The position numbers were made by a program, and so were the translations under genes. The notes beneath the pieces were generated by a model. That model made no database searches. It saw nothing but the letters and a program-made list of their open reading frames with translations, and was not told the DNA's origin. 64,000 nt of DNA from Acinetobacter sp. ANC 4910 (GTDB lineage Bacteria; Pseudomonadota; Gammaproteobacteria; Pseudomonadales; Moraxellaceae), in the NCBI RefSeq assembly GCF_004331035.1, contig NZ_SJNT01000005.1:248001-312000 (forward strand). The letters are read 5' to 3'. How positions within the stretch are numbered: position 1 is the first letter of the stretch; each line of letters starts with the position of its first letter. Below, piece by piece: positions 46,315-56,537 of the stretch.

Positions 46315-48468
46315 ATGATCCACGCTGGCAATGCCATTACCGTCCAAATGCTTTCGGACGGAATTGCAGAATTCCGCTTTGACTTACAAGGTGAGTCGGT
46401 CAACAAATTTAACCGTGCAACGATTGAAGATTTTAAAGCTGCTATTGCTGCTGTAAAAGCAGATAGCTCAGTAAAAGGCTTAATCGTTACTTCAGGTAAA
46501 TCTACATTCATCGTTGGCGCAGACATCACCGAATTTGGTGAAAACTTCGCGCAAGGTGAACAAGCGATTATCGACTGGGCAATGCCTGTACATGACATCT
46601 TCAACAGCTTTGAAGATTTAGACATTCCTAAAGTTGCTGCAATCAATGGTATGGCATTGGGCGGCGGTTTTGAAATGTGTTTGGTGTGTGACTATCGTGT
46701 CATGTCTGAACAAGCTCAAGTCGGCTTACCAGAAATCAAACTGGGGATCTTCCCAGGTTTCGGTGGTACAGTTCGTTTAAGCCGCGTGATTGGTATCGAC
46801 AATGCGGTTGAATGGATGGCAATGGCTGCGCCGAAAAAACCTGCTGCTGCACTCAAAGATGGTGCTGTAGATGCGGTTGTAACGGCTGACAAACTCCAAG
46901 ATGCTGCAATTGACTTGGTGAAACAAGCCCTTGCAGGTCGTGTAGACTGGAAAGCAAAACGTCAGGAAAAAATTGACCCAGTCAAGTTGAACCAACTTGA
47001 ACAAATGATGGCGTTCAACTCGGCGAAAGGTGCGGTTCTTGCAAAAGCAAACCCTGCTCAATACCCTGCGCCAAAACTTCTTCTTGATTCATTACAAGCA
47101 GGTGCAAGCCTTCCACGTAATGATGCATTAAAAGCAGAAGCAGCAGGTTTTGCCAAAGCAGCGATTACACCACAAGCAAATGCGTTAATTGGTCTATTCA
47201 TCAATGACCAAGTGGTGAAGAAAACTTCGAAGAAATATGAAAAAGGTGCACACCCTGTCAACCAAGCGGCTGTATTGGGCGCGGGTATCATGGGTGGTGG
47301 TATTGCTTACCAAGCGGCAAGCAAAGGCACACCAATCATCATGAAAGATATTGGTAATCCGCAACTTGCTTTGGGTATGAAAGAAGCCAATGGCTTACTC
47401 ACCAAACAAGTTGAACGTAAGAAAATGAAGCCTGCTCAAATGGGTGAAACGCTTGCGCGCATCCGTCCTACTTTAAGCTATGACGAGTTTAAAGAAGTCG
47501 ACATCGTGATTGAAGCGGTAACTGAAAACCCTAAAGTAAAAGGCATTGTACTTGCTGAAACTGAGAAAAATGTTCGTGACAACACGATCATTGCTTCGAA
47601 TACTTCAACAATTTCAATCACACGTTTGGCTGAAAACCTACAACGTCCTGAAAACTTTGTCGGTATGCACTTCTTTAACCCAGTACACATGATGCCATTG
47701 GTTGAAGTGATCCGTGGTGAGAAGACATCTCCTGAAGCGATTGCGACCACGGTTGTTCTTGCTCAGAAAATGGGTAAAACACCAATCGTTGTTAACGACT
47801 GCCCAGGCTTCTTGGTTAACCGTGTATTGTTCCCTTACTTCGGTGCATTCGACCTTCTTCTAAAAGACGGTGCGGATTTCCAACAAGTCGACAAAGTCAT
47901 GGAAAAATTCGGCTGGCCTATGGGTCCTGCTTACTTGATCGACGTGGTCGGTATCGACACGGGCGTTCACGGTGCAGAAGTCATGGCTGAAGGTTTCCCT
48001 GACCGCATGAAGCCAGACTTCAAAGGTGCGACTTTAACCATGTACGAAAACAAACGTTTGGGTCAAAAGAACGATGTTGGTTTCTACAAATACGAACTTG
48101 ACCGTAAAGGCAAAAAAGCCAAAGTGGTTGATCCAACGGCGTATGAGCTAGTTGCATCTGTCGCAACTGCCGAAAAACATGAGTTTGATGCTCAAGAAAT
48201 CATTGACCGTATGATGCTTGCTTTCTGTAACGAAACTGTTCGTTGCCTAGAAGACAACATCGTAGCGACAGCTTCTGAAGCAGACATGGCGATGATTATG
48301 GGTGTAGGTTTCCCTCCATTCCGTGGTGGTCCATGCCGTTACATCGACCAAACAGGTGTTGCTGAATACGTTGCACTTTGCGACAAATATGCACACTTAG
48401 GTAAGGCTTATGAAGCGCCACAAATGTTGCGTGACATGGCTGCTAACAACAAAAAATTCTACGGTTAA
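46315..48468 (+). CDS. fadB: Fatty acid oxidation complex alpha subunit FadB
   Basis: A 717-residue multifunctional beta-oxidation protein. The N-terminal crotonase domain (enoyl-CoA hydratase/isomerase) has [20 protein letters not shown] and [20 protein letters not shown]. From about residue 319 the 3-hydroxyacyl-CoA dehydrogenase domain begins with the NAD-binding [19 protein letters not shown], with [19 protein letters not shown] (catalytic His) and [20 protein letters not shown]. An AAAGGAGA site precedes ATG 46315. With FadA it forms the alpha2beta2 complex. Confidence 0.97.
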   Translation: MIHAGNAITVQMLSDGIAEFRFDLQGESVNKFNRATIEDFKAAIAAVKADSSVKGLIVTSGKSTFIVGADITEFGENFAQGEQAIIDWAMPVHDIFNSFEDLDIPKVAAINGMALGGGFEMCLVCDYRVMSEQAQVGLPEIKLGIFPGFGGTVRLSRVIGIDNAVEWMAMAAPKKPAAALKDGAVDAVVTADKLQDAAIDLVKQALAGRVDWKAKRQEKIDPVKLNQLEQMMAFNSAKGAVLAKANPAQYPAPKLLLDSLQAGASLPRNDALKAEAAGFAKAAITPQANALIGLFINDQVVKKTSKKYEKGAHPVNQAAVLGAGIMGGGIAYQAASKGTPIIMKDIGNPQLALGMKEANGLLTKQVERKKMKPAQMGETLARIRPTLSYDEFKEVDIVIEAVTENPKVKGIVLAETEKNVRDNTIIASNTSTISITRLAENLQRPENFVGMHFFNPVHMMPLVEVIRGEKTSPEAIATTVVLAQKMGKTPIVVNDCPGFLVNRVLFPYFGAFDLLLKDGADFQQVDKVMEKFGWPMGPAYLIDVVGIDTGVHGAEVMAEGFPDRMKPDFKGATLTMYENKRLGQKNDVGFYKYELDRKGKKAKVVDPTAYELVASVATAEKHEFDAQEIIDRMMLAFCNETVRCLEDNIVATASEADMAMIMGVGFPPFRGGPCRYIDQTGVAEYVALCDKYAHLGKAYEAPQMLRDMAANNKKFYG

Positions 48469-48480
48469 GGAGCAACGTGA

Positions 48481-49653
<1,173 letters not shown>

Positions 49654-49674
49654 TGTTTAGTTAAATACTGAGAT

Positions 49675-49707
49675 AAAAGAAACCCCGCTTATTGCGGGGT
49701 TTCTTTT
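49675..49707. terminator. Intrinsic terminator of fadBA
   Basis: AAAAGAAACCCCGC-TTATT-GCGGGGTTTCTTTT, a perfect 14-bp stem with T-rich end; bidirectional in structure. Confidence 0.92.
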
Positions 49708-49759
49708 AACAGAATAAAAAAAGTACAATGCAGTTAAATATCAAATTTTAAAATACAAT

Positions 49760-51253
49760 ATGACTTATATGGAAAAATCACAGGATTTTTTAATTAGCTT
49801 AGTAAATGAATTAAGAAAAATGCCTCGTGAAACTACATGGTTAGAATTCAAAGAGAATATTTCTGAACCTGAACGTATTGGCAAATATATTTCCGCTCTT
49901 TCTAATTCTGCTACTTTAGCGAACAAAAGTAATGGATATCTAATATGGGGAATTCACGATGAAAATCATGAAATAGTTGGTACTTCTTTTAAACCTCATC
50001 TAGCCAAAAAAGGTAATCAAGATTTAGAAAGTTGGTTGATGCAACAATCTAGTCCAAAAATATATTTTAAATTTTATGAAGTTAGTATCCCAGTTACACA
50101 TGAACATGAAATTATCGAAAAAAAAGTAGTGATCCTAGAAATTCCTCAGGCACAAAATCAACCTACCTCATTCAATGGTCAACAGTACATCCGTATTTCA
50201 TCAAATGTGAAACCACTAGATCAATATCCTGAACATGAAAAAAACTTATGGCTATGCTTTGATAAAACACCATTCGAACAGCAAATCGCAGCCCACGATT
50301 TAACAGCTTCTGAATTATTCAATTTAATTGATTATGCTGGATTCTTTGATTTAATTTCATATCCATTACCAACTAATCATGACAGCATTCTGCACCAGTT
50401 GGAATCAGAAGGTTTAATTATCAAAAATGAAAGTGGAAATTGGGATGTTAAAAATTTAGGTGCAATATTATTTGCCAAGTCATTAAACAAGTTCTCTCAT
50501 CTAAAAAGGAAAGCTATCCGAGTAATTCAATATGCTGGAAACAACCGCATTCAAACAATTAAAGAGCAAAGTGGTGACAAAGGTTATGCCATAGGATTTG
50601 AGGGACTTATTTCATATGTAGATAACCTTTTACCTCAAAATGAAGTTATCGGAAAGGCTCTAAGACGCGAAGTAAGTATGTACCCTGTATTATCAATACG
50701 TGAGTTAATAGCTAATGCCATCATCCATCAGGATTTCACTATTTCAGGTATGGGTACGACAATTGAGATCTTCAAAGATAGAATTGAAATTACCAATCCT
50801 GGAAATCCCCTTGTAAGTATTGATCGCCTGCTCGATAGTCCACCTCAATCGCGAAATGAAAACATTGCATCCTTAATGAGAAGAATTGGTATCTGTGAAG
50901 AACGTGGTAGTGGTATTGACAAAGTTGTACATGAAACAGAATTTTTTCAACTGCCACCGCCACTTTTCGAAAATTTTGACAATGCTACAAGGATCGTACT
51001 ATTTGCACATAAAGAATTTAAAGAAATGGATACTCAAGAAAAAATTCGTGCATGCTACTTACATGCTTGTCTCAAATATGTTCAGAGAGACTATCTTACA
51101 AATGCAAGCTTACGGGATCGATTCAAAATTGAAGCTCAAAACAGTGCTATTGCATCTAGAATAATCAAAGATACCTTAGAAATAGGTCTTATTAAACCTT
51201 TCGATCCAGAGCAAGGAAGAAAACATGCTCGCTATATTCCTCATTGGGCGTAA
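49760..51253 (+). CDS. AlbA_2 (Schlafen-type) domain protein with C-terminal HATPase_c_4-like domain
   Basis: A 497-residue protein. The N-terminal AlbA_2/Schlafen domain shows ETTWLEFKENISEPERIGKY, SALSNSATLANKSNGYLIWG and YIRISSNVKPL. The second half (SIRELIANAIIHQDFTISGM, EIFKDRIEITNPGNPL, GICEERGSGIDKVV) matches the HATPase_c_4 domain usual in these proteins; a winged-helix-like end follows. Such proteins are annotated as ATP-binding regulators, and some occur in defence or toxin loci. The coding sequence is visibly more AT-rich than fadBA. No Shine-Dalgarno precedes ATG 49760; a second ATG is 9 bases on. Single-gene unit; acquired by transfer is an inference. Confidence 0.85.
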   Translation: MTYMEKSQDFLISLVNELRKMPRETTWLEFKENISEPERIGKYISALSNSATLANKSNGYLIWGIHDENHEIVGTSFKPHLAKKGNQDLESWLMQQSSPKIYFKFYEVSIPVTHEHEIIEKKVVILEIPQAQNQPTSFNGQQYIRISSNVKPLDQYPEHEKNLWLCFDKTPFEQQIAAHDLTASELFNLIDYAGFFDLISYPLPTNHDSILHQLESEGLIIKNESGNWDVKNLGAILFAKSLNKFSHLKRKAIRVIQYAGNNRIQTIKEQSGDKGYAIGFEGLISYVDNLLPQNEVIGKALRREVSMYPVLSIRELIANAIIHQDFTISGMGTTIEIFKDRIEITNPGNPLVSIDRLLDSPPQSRNENIASLMRRIGICEERGSGIDKVVHETEFFQLPPPLFENFDNATRIVLFAHKEFKEMDTQEKIRACYLHACLKYVQRDYLTNASLRDRFKIEAQNSAIASRIIKDTLEIGLIKPFDPEQGRKHARYIPHWA

Positions 51254-51661
51254 TCTAACTCAAAAAGTAGTGATTTTTATTTGATAGAAATCATCACCAA
51301 CTCAAATTTTTATTTTTTTACAATATAAATCATACACTTGCTTTTTGATGGTTATTTGATGAGTTAAACCGTCTTTTATTACAAATTGCTATTTATCTTT
51401 AGCATCTAAAAGAAATATTTGATGATTTTCTTATAGATGCTTTTTGATCGTTATTTGATAGATAGTTTCTAAAAGAAAAGAACCAACTTATTCTTACAGC
51501 CTACCTACTTAAAAATGTAAACTTATTTCTATCTATTTTTCTGTTAGATTAGTTTTCTCATTTTCTAGAAAAAAGCTTTTACATTCCTTTGCATCTTTTA
51601 ATGATAGGCTTAACCACAATAAAAATCTGCTTTATAACTTCTTCATAATTCGGAGTGACGG
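51254..51661. other. AT-rich intergenic region with direct and inverted repeats
   Basis: 408 bases without a supported gene. A 22-bp direct repeat with one mismatch, TGCTTTTTGAT(G/C)GTTATTTGAT, lies at 51339-51360 and 51438-51459. An inverted repeat AGCATCTAAAAGAAA...TTTCTTATAGATGCT (51401-51441, one mismatch) lies between and partly over the second copy. The short motif TTTGAT recurs several more times. Confidence 0.6.
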
Positions 51662-52360
51662 ATGTTTTCATCACCAGTAAAAACCATCATCGGTGTGGGC
51701 GTAATGGCTACACTTTTCACAGGCTGCGCCACCAAAACCCTGATGACCAAAGACAATAAAACTTATACTCGCTCTAACAAAGTCACTTTAGTTGAAGACC
51801 AAGTAGTGGCATTCGGTAAACCCGCTCAAGCACTCAACACCTTGCCTGCCAATAGTCTAGTAATCGCAGGGCAGAAAAATAGCTATATATTGACCCAAGG
51901 TGGAGCACAGTTTGTCACGCTGATCACCAAACTAGACCCAAAAAATATTCAAATGACCAAAGAACTCAGTTTCTATTCAGAGAAAAATGATGGTCATTTC
52001 ACAGGTACACTGCCACTGTCTTATGTGAAACTTAAAGAAGACATCAGTAAAAAAGACCTCGAATTCTTTATCGAAAATGGCGCAAAAGAGTGTTCAACTT
52101 ATAGCGATGAACGTATGAAAGCTCAACGCTTCTGTTTCGACATTGCTTTGGCTGGTGTGGTCTACCCTGCTGCGAATAATTTGGCATCGTTAAAAGCCTT
52201 GAGTAAGCCGTATCAGATCAGCATTTATACCTATCAAGAGGAAAGCTACAAATCAAAATCGGGACTCAATCCTTTTGAAAAACTGGTGTTACTGCCTTTT
52301 GCTGTAGCGATTGATGTGGTCAGCCTGCCATTCCAAGCAGCCGAAAAAATCTTTGATTAA
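51662..52360 (+). CDS. Putative lipoprotein, function unknown
   Basis: A 232-residue protein with signal peptide ending TLFTGC (lipobox; Cys22), then ATKTLMTKDNK. The mature part has two further cysteines (KECSTY and RFCFD) that could form a disulphide. A C-terminal hydrophobic stretch (FEKLVLLPFAVAIDVVSLPF) could be a membrane-associated helix. CGGAG precedes the ATG. No family recognised; single gene. Confidence 0.75.
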   Translation: MFSSPVKTIIGVGVMATLFTGCATKTLMTKDNKTYTRSNKVTLVEDQVVAFGKPAQALNTLPANSLVIAGQKNSYILTQGGAQFVTLITKLDPKNIQMTKELSFYSEKNDGHFTGTLPLSYVKLKEDISKKDLEFFIENGAKECSTYSDERMKAQRFCFDIALAGVVYPAANNLASLKALSKPYQISIYTYQEESYKSKSGLNPFEKLVLLPFAVAIDVVSLPFQAAEKIFD

Positions 52361-52374
52361 TGTTATGAAAAACT

Positions 52375-52403
52375 AGAAGTCCAAACTGAATGGGTGGACT
52401 TCT
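52375..52403 (-). terminator. Hairpin between convergent lipoprotein and small ORF
   Basis: Perfect 9-bp arms AGAAGTCCA (52375-52383) and TGGACTTCT (52395-52403). In the reverse direction it is followed by AGTTTTTC, so it probably ends the leftward transcript of the 90-residue gene. Confidence 0.55.
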
Positions 52404-52420
52404 AAAACCAATAAAATCTG

Positions 52421-52693
52421 CTAAGCCAGTAACTCTGCCATCAACCATGCCATGTATTTTTCTTGGTCCATAAAATCAGGGGCATTACCTGTATCCAAAC
52501 TGTAATACTGCCGATTAAATTCAATCACAATTTGTTCGGTATGATGCCAATCTTCAATTAAACGGAAATATTGGCTAAAGAAGAAACGGTTTTTACCCCA
52601 ATTACTCAAACTCTCCAGTTTGGGATAGGCTTTATTTTGTAAAAATTCGACATAAACCTGTTGAATATCATCAAAGACCTGAATGGTTTTCAT
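52421..52693 (-). CDS. Small conserved-looking soluble protein, function unknown
   Basis: A 90-residue protein, acidic and rich in aromatic residues (FDDIQQVYVEFLQNKAYPKL; FFSQYFRLIEDWHHTEQIVI). No signal peptide, membrane segment or motif that I recognise. An AGGT site precedes ATG 52693. It is 92 bases downstream of the coiled-coil membrane protein gene on the same strand. Confidence 0.6.
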   Translation of the reverse strand: MKTIQVFDDIQQVYVEFLQNKAYPKLESLSNWGKNRFFFSQYFRLIEDWHHTEQIVIEFNRQYYSLDTGNAPDFMDQEKYMAWLMAELLA

Positions 52694-52785
52694 TGCTGTA
52701 CCTGCTTTAAATCTGATGCGTAAAGGTGTCCAACAGTTCTAACTTAACGCAGTCATTTTAAAGTTATATGACACTCACCCAGTGT

Positions 52786-53538
52786 TTATTCATGCTTTTG
52801 TTCAAGCGCTTGTTGATTTTGTTGCTGGATCTGTTGCATCTGTGCATTCAGTTTTAATACGTCCTGATACAGCGTATTAAATTGTTTTAAGGCCGCATCA
52901 TCATAAAACATGAAGGTATTATTTTTACTCTGCCAACGGTTATTCTTTAACACTAAGAAAATTTGATCCGCTTTTTCAAGCACTTGTTTTTCAATTTCAA
53001 ATAATGCCAAAGCCTCATTCTGCTTTTCACTTTCCCGCAAATTTTCTGCCAATTGATGGCGATAACGCGATTGAATCGGCAGTTGTTTCGCTTGCTCTAG
53101 GGCATTTTGTTGTGCTTGTTCAATCTTGACCTGATACTCTGTTGCCAAGGCATGTGCTTGCTGCAACATTAAATCCGTTTCTTGATAATTCTGTTTTTTA
53201 TCCTTGTTCAAACGCTCGATATTTAAAAATTCATCCCAATCAATCGCTTTTAACTCACGCAAATAAGCATTACGCGCTTCGGCACTTTGAATCATCTGGC
53301 TCAAAACAAAACTGGCCATTACCTCATAATCACCCTGTAAGCGTGTATCGGTCACATCGACGTTTATGGGCTTGTTCCAGTCTTTGGCTTGGGCGTAAAT
53401 TAAATCGGTTTTTTCGTACAGCACCTTTTGATATTGTTCGAGTTGAGTCGCTTCTTTTTGTTGCTCGTAGTATTGATAAAATAATCCACCAAACACGACA
53501 GTGGTCGCTAATCCTAAAATCAGAAAGATACGTGGCAT
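52786..53538 (-). CDS. Membrane-anchored coiled-coil protein, function unknown
   Basis: A 250-residue protein with one N-terminal membrane segment (MPRIFLILGLATTVVFGGLF) and a largely helical Gln/Glu/Lys-rich remainder, including coiled-coil stretches at about 20-45, 115-180 and the C-terminus (LNAQMQQIQQQNQQALEQ). GGAGTGG precedes ATG 53538; the reading from 53604 is rejected because it lacks this site and masks the signal anchor. No family recognised. Confidence 0.7.
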   Translation of the reverse strand: MPRIFLILGLATTVVFGGLFYQYYEQQKEATQLEQYQKVLYEKTDLIYAQAKDWNKPINVDVTDTRLQGDYEVMASFVLSQMIQSAEARNAYLRELKAIDWDEFLNIERLNKDKKQNYQETDLMLQQAHALATEYQVKIEQAQQNALEQAKQLPIQSRYRHQLAENLRESEKQNEALALFEIEKQVLEKADQIFLVLKNNRWQSKNNTFMFYDDAALKQFNTLYQDVLKLNAQMQQIQQQNQQALEQKHE

Positions 53539-53683
53539 AGTCCACTCCGATTCCCCGTTATATCTATCATAACAAACATCAGAACATGCTGAATATTTCA
53601 TCATGTTGGTCGGTATGAAAAATCATGATCCTTCGAAAATTCAGCTAAAATAACAATGGGTTATGATCAAAAAACTGAACGTT

Positions 53684-54199
53684 TTATTTTGTATTGGGCA
53701 CGCGTGGTAATTGCGTATTTGGTTGATTCCCTTGCATAAAATTATAATCGACTTGTCCAATCGAAATTTGTTCACGCACAATTTGAACATTTTTCGCATT
53801 CCGATCAATACCAAAAGGTTGCAACATAATATACAACCCCTCAGTCGGGTCAGATGACTGTAAACCCGCGGCAATATTTAATACATGCTCGCGTAATAAC
53901 GGGGGTAATGAATCTAGATTGGGGGTTGCAGCAGGTGCTAAAACATCTAGATTGTGAACGAGGGTTGGGTCTACGATAAAAGATTGGGTATCATCCTGTA
54001 ATTGCATCATCCGATGCTGTAACGCCTTACGAATGTTTTCATCCTGCTGATAAGGAATGACCCCTGATTCTGCACGAAGTTCTGACTCTGCCATGACTTT
54101 AAATGTTGGTAAGCTCACGATTTCACCGTTGGCTTGAACATCCGTCGATATAAAGATCCAAATAAAAAAAAGCGCAGAAAGATATTTCATCAAATTCAT
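53684..54199 (-). CDS. Putative secreted/periplasmic protein, function unknown
   Basis: A 171-residue protein with signal peptide MNLMKYLSALFFIWIFISTDVQA, cleavage expected after VQA. The mature part has no cysteine and a Pro/Asn-rich end. A second ATG lies 9 bases downstream. I recognise no family. It is a single leftward gene upstream of the coiled-coil gene. Confidence 0.65.
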   Translation of the reverse strand: MNLMKYLSALFFIWIFISTDVQANGEIVSLPTFKVMAESELRAESGVIPYQQDENIRKALQHRMMQLQDDTQSFIVDPTLVHNLDVLAPAATPNLDSLPPLLREHVLNIAAGLQSSDPTEGLYIMLQPFGIDRNAKNVQIVREQISIGQVDYNFMQGNQPNTQLPRVPNTK

Positions 54200-54437
54200 A
54201 AAACCATCCCAAAATTAGAGATATAAGCAGGATTATGCGATACACAGTCCCGATCATATTGTATATTTTTTCAGCTACACCCAGTTTGCTTGTCAGATAA
54301 ACGGTCAATTGCGGATGAAAGTGCACGATGCCCACTGCATTCAACTCAACACTTTTTTTTCATCTCATTTGCTTTAAATTCTAGGAATCATCCCCATCAT
54401 TTTCTGAATTGCTATTGTTACTTTTTAGAGAAATTAC

Positions 54438-55139
54438 ATGCGTGTTGATATCTGGTCCGATGTCGTTTGCCCATTTTGCTATATCGGAAAAAAACGTTTA
54501 GAAGCTGCAGCAGAGCAAGCAGGTGTAGAACTGGAAGTGCATTGGCACAGTTTTGAACTTGATCCAGATGCTCCAGCACGCCAAGAAATTTCAAATTCTG
54601 AGCGTTTAGCACAAAAATATGGTCGTACACTGGCCGAAGTCGAAGACATGCAACGCAATATTGCAGCGATGGCAGCAGCAGAAGGTATTGAGTTTAATTG
54701 GGAAAATGCCAATTCTGGTAATACCTTTAATGCACACCGTATTATCCACTTGGCGCAAAGCAAAGGCTTGGGTTCTGATGCCAAGGAAGCGTTCTTTTAT
54801 AGCTATATGACCCAAGGTTTGCCGATTGGTGAACGTGAAACCATTGAAGACGTTGCTGCACGTATTGGACTTAATCCAGTTGAAGTTGATGACGTACTCA
54901 ATTCAGATGAATATGCAGACTTTGTCAAATTCGATCAGGAAGTTGCACGCGATCAACTCAAAGTCACAGGCGTGCCTTTCTTTGTGTTTGATCAACGCGT
55001 CGCTTTAGCTGGTGCACAACCGCGCGAAGTCTTCTTACAAGTTTTAGAAAAAGCCCTTGAAACAACAGATGATGCACCTGAAGCAAATCAATGTGATGTA
55101 GATGGACAATGTAATCCTGTCTCAGAACAACCGAAATAA
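54438..55139 (+). CDS. DsbA-family oxidoreductase (FrnE-like)
   Basis: A 233-residue cytoplasmic thioredoxin-fold protein without signal peptide. MRVDIWSDVVCPFCYIGKKR gives the CPFC active site at residues 11-14; the cis-Pro loop is KVTGVPFFVFDQRVAL. The helical insert (YMTQGLPIGERETIEDVA) is typical of FrnE-like 2-hydroxychromene-isomerase-type proteins. The tail NQCDVDGQCNP adds a C-x5-C pair beyond the fold. FrnE of Deinococcus is a disulphide isomerase in oxidative stress; a similar role is possible. Confidence 0.9.
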   Translation: MRVDIWSDVVCPFCYIGKKRLEAAAEQAGVELEVHWHSFELDPDAPARQEISNSERLAQKYGRTLAEVEDMQRNIAAMAAAEGIEFNWENANSGNTFNAHRIIHLAQSKGLGSDAKEAFFYSYMTQGLPIGERETIEDVAARIGLNPVEVDDVLNSDEYADFVKFDQEVARDQLKVTGVPFFVFDQRVALAGAQPREVFLQVLEKALETTDDAPEANQCDVDGQCNPVSEQPK

Positions 55140-55173
55140 GTCTTCCGTAATTTAACGGCTTCGATTTTCAAAT

Positions 55174-55206
55174 CACCTCCTAAGTGCAAACTTCGGAGGT
55201 TTTTTC
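55174..55206 (+). terminator. Intrinsic terminator of the FrnE-like gene
   Basis: ACCTCCTAAGT-GCAA-ACTTCGGAGGT, 11-bp stem with one mismatch, followed by TTTTTT. Confidence 0.8.
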
Positions 55207-55401
55207 TGCTGCAAATAAAAGTACTCCCCTAAAAATCGGGTACAACCAAATCCATACGCAGTACACATTTTCATCAACAATCACAACAATTCGCTTGCAT
55301 AAAGTCAGCCTTGACTACACAGGAACATGACAGTTCTTACATAACATGGGGATAGGCTAGAACAGTACAGTTATTCATACAACTTTTGACATGAGGTTTA
55401 T

Positions 55402-55635
55402 ATGAACCATCAAGCGACTCCAGATCAAACGATTGACTCACCTGCTACACAAGATTTTTCCCGAGCCAGATCACCCCAAACCAAAAGAAAATCTCGTATT
55501 TCTTCCACCTTTGCTGGTGCTGTAATAGGTGCAATTGCAGGGCGTTTTCTTCCCAAACTCAGCCCTTTTTCGGGTGCAGTCATCGGTATTATTAGTGCAA
55601 AAATGTATCAAAAGCAGCAATCTCAACACAGTTAA
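55402..55635 (+). CDS. Small glycine-zipper-like protein, function unknown
   Basis: A 77-residue protein. The N-terminal half is polar and basic (ARSPQTKRKSRISS); the C-terminal half TFAGAVIGAIAGRFLP...FSGAVIGIISAKM has GxxxG-type spacing that suggests membrane insertion or oligomerisation. ATGAGG lies about 8 bases before the ATG. No family recognised; exact function unknown. Confidence 0.6.
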   Translation: MNHQATPDQTIDSPATQDFSRARSPQTKRKSRISSTFAGAVIGAIAGRFLPKLSPFSGAVIGIISAKMYQKQQSQHS

Positions 55636-55667
55636 ATGCTTTATTTTTCACTATTTTTTCACTAGCA

Positions 55668-55698
55668 TAAGATTGTCTTAATACCTAAGGCAATCTTA
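55668..55698. repeat. 13-bp hairpin between two small genes
   Basis: TAAGATTGTCTTA-ATACC-TAAGGCAATCTTA (55668-55698), one T-G pair. It lies 33 bases after the glycine-zipper gene; no T-run follows, so terminator function is unsure. Confidence 0.5.
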
Positions 55699-55862
55699 GA
55701 GCAATAACTCTATTATATTGATTTAAAACAATAATTTGACTGGTCGTTCATCTTTTTACAGATAAAATGCACCCCATTTTGATCATTTTTTGATACCATT
55801 GATTTGCTTATTTTTTCTCCCTATCCATTTTGGATATTCTCTCTGTTATCAAGGTGATTTTT

Positions 55863-56045
55863 ATGTCAATCATGAAATCTATTTTGGCTATTGCCGCGTT
55901 TGCACTTTCTGCTCAAGTTTCTGCACAAGTGGTTTTTGTACCCAATTTCCCTGTGAAAGAAAAAGTGAAAGCCCAAACTTCAACCGCAACACCAACTAAA
56001 CAGATTGCTCAAGATGCATCTGCACCAGCAAAAAATGCTACCTAA
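55863..56045 (+). CDS. Small secreted peptide, function unknown
   Basis: A 60-residue precursor. MSIMKSILAIAAFALSAQVSA is a signal peptide with cleavage expected before QVVFVP; the mature part is about 39 residues, Lys/Thr/Ala-rich, without cysteine. AAGGTGA precedes ATG 55863. It has its own terminator, so it is a single-gene unit. No family recognised. Confidence 0.65.
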   Translation: MSIMKSILAIAAFALSAQVSAQVVFVPNFPVKEKVKAQTSTATPTKQIAQDASAPAKNAT

Positions 56046-56065
56046 GACTCAGTTTTTCGTATGCT

Positions 56066-56097
56066 AAAAAACAGCCCTCAATTGGGCTGTTTTTTTA
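56066..56097 (+). terminator. Intrinsic terminator of the small secreted peptide gene
   Basis: AAAAAACAGCCC-TCAATT-GGGCTGTTTTTTT, strong stem with long T-run. Confidence 0.9.
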
Positions 56098-56298
56098 TTA
56101 TTGAGCTTGTATAAATATCTAAAACAAAAGTAAAAATGTTGAAACTATCTGCCTTTTTCAACAGCAGATGTTGTTTGGATTCGGTTAAAATGGATTGTTA
56201 CGAATAATTTTTAAGCAAAACCTTTAAATAAATGTCATATTCACCTAAAAATGCGTCAAAGATGACAAAAATTTTCATGTTTTTTTCTGATAAATCCA

Positions 56299-56304
56299 TA
56301 TAAT
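56299..56304 (+). promoter_or_regulatory. Consensus -10 element upstream of the orphan gene pair
   Basis: A perfect TATAAT, 38 bases before the ATG at 56343, without a recognisable -35. The 297-base gap 56046-56342 holds otherwise only the terminator at its left end. Confidence 0.4.
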
Positions 56305-56342
56305 CAAGTGATCTAGATGCATTAATCGAGGAATTTGATTTT

Positions 56343-56528
56343 ATGTACATGCAAGATATTCAAGCACTGATTCAAGGAACTGTTCCCCCGCAAGCAATTA
56401 ATTTGGATGAATTGATTGCCATGGCAGAACGCTATCCTCAACACACATCTACAGAATATAAATTGTTAGAAATAGCAGCCAATATTGTTTTGGCAAGTTA
56501 TTTGGAAAAGGCTCAACAGCATCTATAA
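56343..56528 (+). CDS. Small protein upstream of orphan 500-aa gene, function unknown
   Basis: A 61-residue acidic helical protein (MYMQDIQALIQGTVPPQAIN; DELIAMAERYPQHTSTEYKL). A GAGGA site precedes the ATG. It ends 9 bases before the next gene, so the two are probably co-transcribed and may be partners. No family recognised. Confidence 0.65.
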   Translation: MYMQDIQALIQGTVPPQAINLDELIAMAERYPQHTSTEYKLLEIAANIVLASYLEKAQQHL

Positions 56529-56537
56529 AGACCGTCT

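Noticed and set aside
51254..51661. CRISPR-like array in the repeat-rich gap
   Set aside because: Only two imperfect 22-bp copies about 100 bases apart, overlapping a hairpin; no regular spacers or cas genes.
49675..51700. Insertion sequence or integrated element around the AlbA_2 gene
   Set aside because: No transposase, integrase, target-site duplication or tRNA attachment site is visible; only composition hints at transfer.
53142..53540. 132-residue forward frame opposite the coiled-coil protein
   Set aside because: Antisense to a gene with a good ribosome site and a signal anchor; composition looks random.
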